Source of the DNA: a bacterium
GTDB lineage: Bacteria; Zhuqueibacterota; Zhuqueibacteria; Thermofontimicrobiales; Thermofontimicrobiaceae
Length of the DNA stretch: 5,410 bases
Assembly: GCA_025453735.1 (NCBI GenBank)
Contig: JALOPY010000219.1
Coordinates: 1-5,410, forward strand
Direction: 5' to 3'
In this document: positions 4,437 to 5,410 of the stretch, in pieces
Layout: each line of letters begins with the position of its first letter
Numbering within the stretch: position 1 is the stretch's first letter
Program-made: the position numbers and the translations under genes
The notes under the pieces: model-generated
The model's database searches: none
The model's input: only the letters and a program-made list of their open reading frames with translations
What the model was told of the DNA's origin: nothing

Positions 4437-5410
4437 TGAACATTGAAATTCCAAAATTTGCCGTGATCGGCAGGGTGAACAAGGGCAAATCAAGCATCGT
4501 TGCCACATTAGCAGAAGATGATTCAGTAATCATCGATCCATTGCCGGGAACGACGCGAATTTGCCAGGAATTTCCCTTCCGTATCGATGGCAATACATTG
4601 ATGATTTTGATCGATACCCCGGGCTTTCAGGATGCCCCGCGAATGCTCGCCTGGTTGCGCGATCATGAAGATGCCGTGACGAACCGAAGGGAAGTCGTGG
4701 CAAAGTTTCTCCGGACATTTCAACGAGCTGACGAATTTGTCGATGAATGCCGCTTACTCGAACCGATTTTGAGCGGCGCGGGCATTCTCTACGTTGTGGA
4801 TGGCGCCAAGCCGTTTCGCAAAAATTATGAAGCTGAAATGGAGATTCTCCGCTGGACCGGTCAGCCGAGGATGGCATTGATCAATAAAATCGGCGAAGGG
4901 GACCATTCCGAAGAATGGCGACCCGCGCTGGATCAATATTTCAGCGTTGTCCGAAGTTTCAACGCCCATTACGTCAATTTCTGGGATCGGATTCGACTAT
5001 TGGAGGCGTTTCGGGAGTTGCACGAGCCCTGGCGGGAATCCATTAGCTCTTCAATTAATTTTTTAAAAGAAGAATGGCAACGACGCCACCAGGTTGCCGT
5101 AACAATTATCACCAATCTTTTGATCGACCAGGTGACGTATGAACAGGAACTCGCCATTGAACCAAATGAAAATCCCCAAAAATATAAAAATAAAATTGAG
5201 ACTGAATTCCACGAGCATCTCCGCAAGCATGAGCAAAAAGCACGAATAGCGATCGAACATCTGTACCAGCACTTGAGAATTGAAACGGAAGAAGATGAGC
5301 TTGATCGTCCCATTTTTGAAGAGGACCTGTTTGCCCAATCGACCTGGAGTTTGCTTGGATTGACGCCAAAACAGCTTATCGCGTTTGGAACCATCGCTGG
5401 CGCAACGGTT
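4436..5410 (+). CDS. DUF3482-type GTPase (Era/MMR_HSR1-like), 3' truncated by window edge
   Basis: The ATG at 4436-4438 shares its A with the preceding TGA, and GGTGG (4424-4428) lies 7 nt upstream. Of the protein, 325 codons are visible without a stop; homologues are typically about 450 aa, so the C-terminus lies outside. The GTPase domain occupies about residues 5-200: P-loop GRVNKGKS (12-19), switch I PGTTR (37-41), G3 DTPG (60-63), then LYVVDGAKP (118-126) and NKIG (150-153) at the G4 position. The G4 Asp of NKxD is replaced by Gly. Beyond it, a charged helical region (about 208-295) leads to DRPIFEEDLFAQSTWSLLGL and a Gly/Ala-rich hydrophobic segment (LIAFGTIAGATV at the edge), as in DUF3482 proteins, where it likely contacts the membrane. 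It should bind and hydrolyse GTP as a switch. The substrate process is unknown, but coupling to the DUF2868 membrane protein is strongly implied. Confidence 0.9.
   Translation, partial: MNIEIPKFAVIGRVNKGKSSIVATLAEDDSVIIDPLPGTTRICQEFPFRIDGNTLMILIDTPGFQDAPRMLAWLRDHEDAVTNRREVVAKFLRTFQRADEFVDECRLLEPILSGAGILYVVDGAKPFRKNYEAEMEILRWTGQPRMALINKIGEGDHSEEWRPALDQYFSVVRSFNAHYVNFWDRIRLLEAFRELHEPWRESISSSINFLKEEWQRRHQVAVTIITNLLIDQVTYEQELAIEPNENPQKYKNKIETEFHEHLRKHEQKARIAIEHLYQHLRIETEEDELDRPIFEEDLFAQSTWSLLGLTPKQLIAFGTIAGATV

Noticed and set aside
4969..5394. Several minus-strand open frames (up to 141 codons) opposite the GTPase gene
   Set aside because: They are antisense shadows of a gene with strong GTPase motifs. 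Their composition (Ser/Cys/Trp-rich) is typical of reading a coding strand backwards, and several overlap each other.

Overview
The window (5,410 bp, roughly 40-45% G+C by eye) is bacterial chromosomal or contig sequence. Nothing in it fixes the taxon. The A+T-rich intergenic regions, one TTG start and Shine-Dalgarno motifs of varying strength would suit an uncultured Gram-negative lineage, for example the Calditrichota/KSB1 side of the FCB group, but that is only an impression. The clearest protein families are a PhoR-type sensor histidine kinase, a DUF2868 membrane protein and a DUF3482-type GTPase. To my knowledge the last two are best known as neighbours in proteobacteria.

Left edge (1-380): a scarred region. 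A frame open from 81 to 380 encodes the C-terminal end of an alkaline phosphatase (metal-ligand His in a GHTNSLVPFFAKG segment, then DPVRG and DNAEL). It has no intact N-terminal part. Overlapping its damaged 5' end, a 23-codon frame (52-123) reads like a type IV prepilin N-terminus (RGMTLMEVLV) and stops at once. The region is either a junction of two broken genes, a frameshifted phosphatase, or an assembly join.

387-2171 (minus strand): a complete 594-aa PhoR-like sensor kinase (TM, extracytoplasmic sensor, TM, HAMP, PAS, HisKA, HATPase). It converges on the phosphatase remnant with 6 bp between the stops. No response regulator lies next to it in the window.

2172-2915: mostly non-coding, with a 62-aa ORF of unknown function (2505-2693). 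Two directly oriented copies of a 63-nt element flank this ORF. Each copy contains a perfect 15-bp-stem palindrome, and each lies shortly upstream of a sigma70-like promoter (TTGATT-N17-TAAAAT and TTGATT-N17-TACAAT).

2916-5410 (plus strand): a two-gene operon. The first gene encodes a 506-aa DUF2868 membrane protein with a TTG start and a good Shine-Dalgarno. The second starts in a TGATG overlap and encodes a DUF3482-type GTPase that runs off the right edge (325 codons visible). The overlap and the conserved pairing suggest the two proteins work together at the membrane, with the GTPase as a nucleotide switch and the DUF2868 protein as membrane partner. Their function is not established. This pair is the most interesting system in the window.
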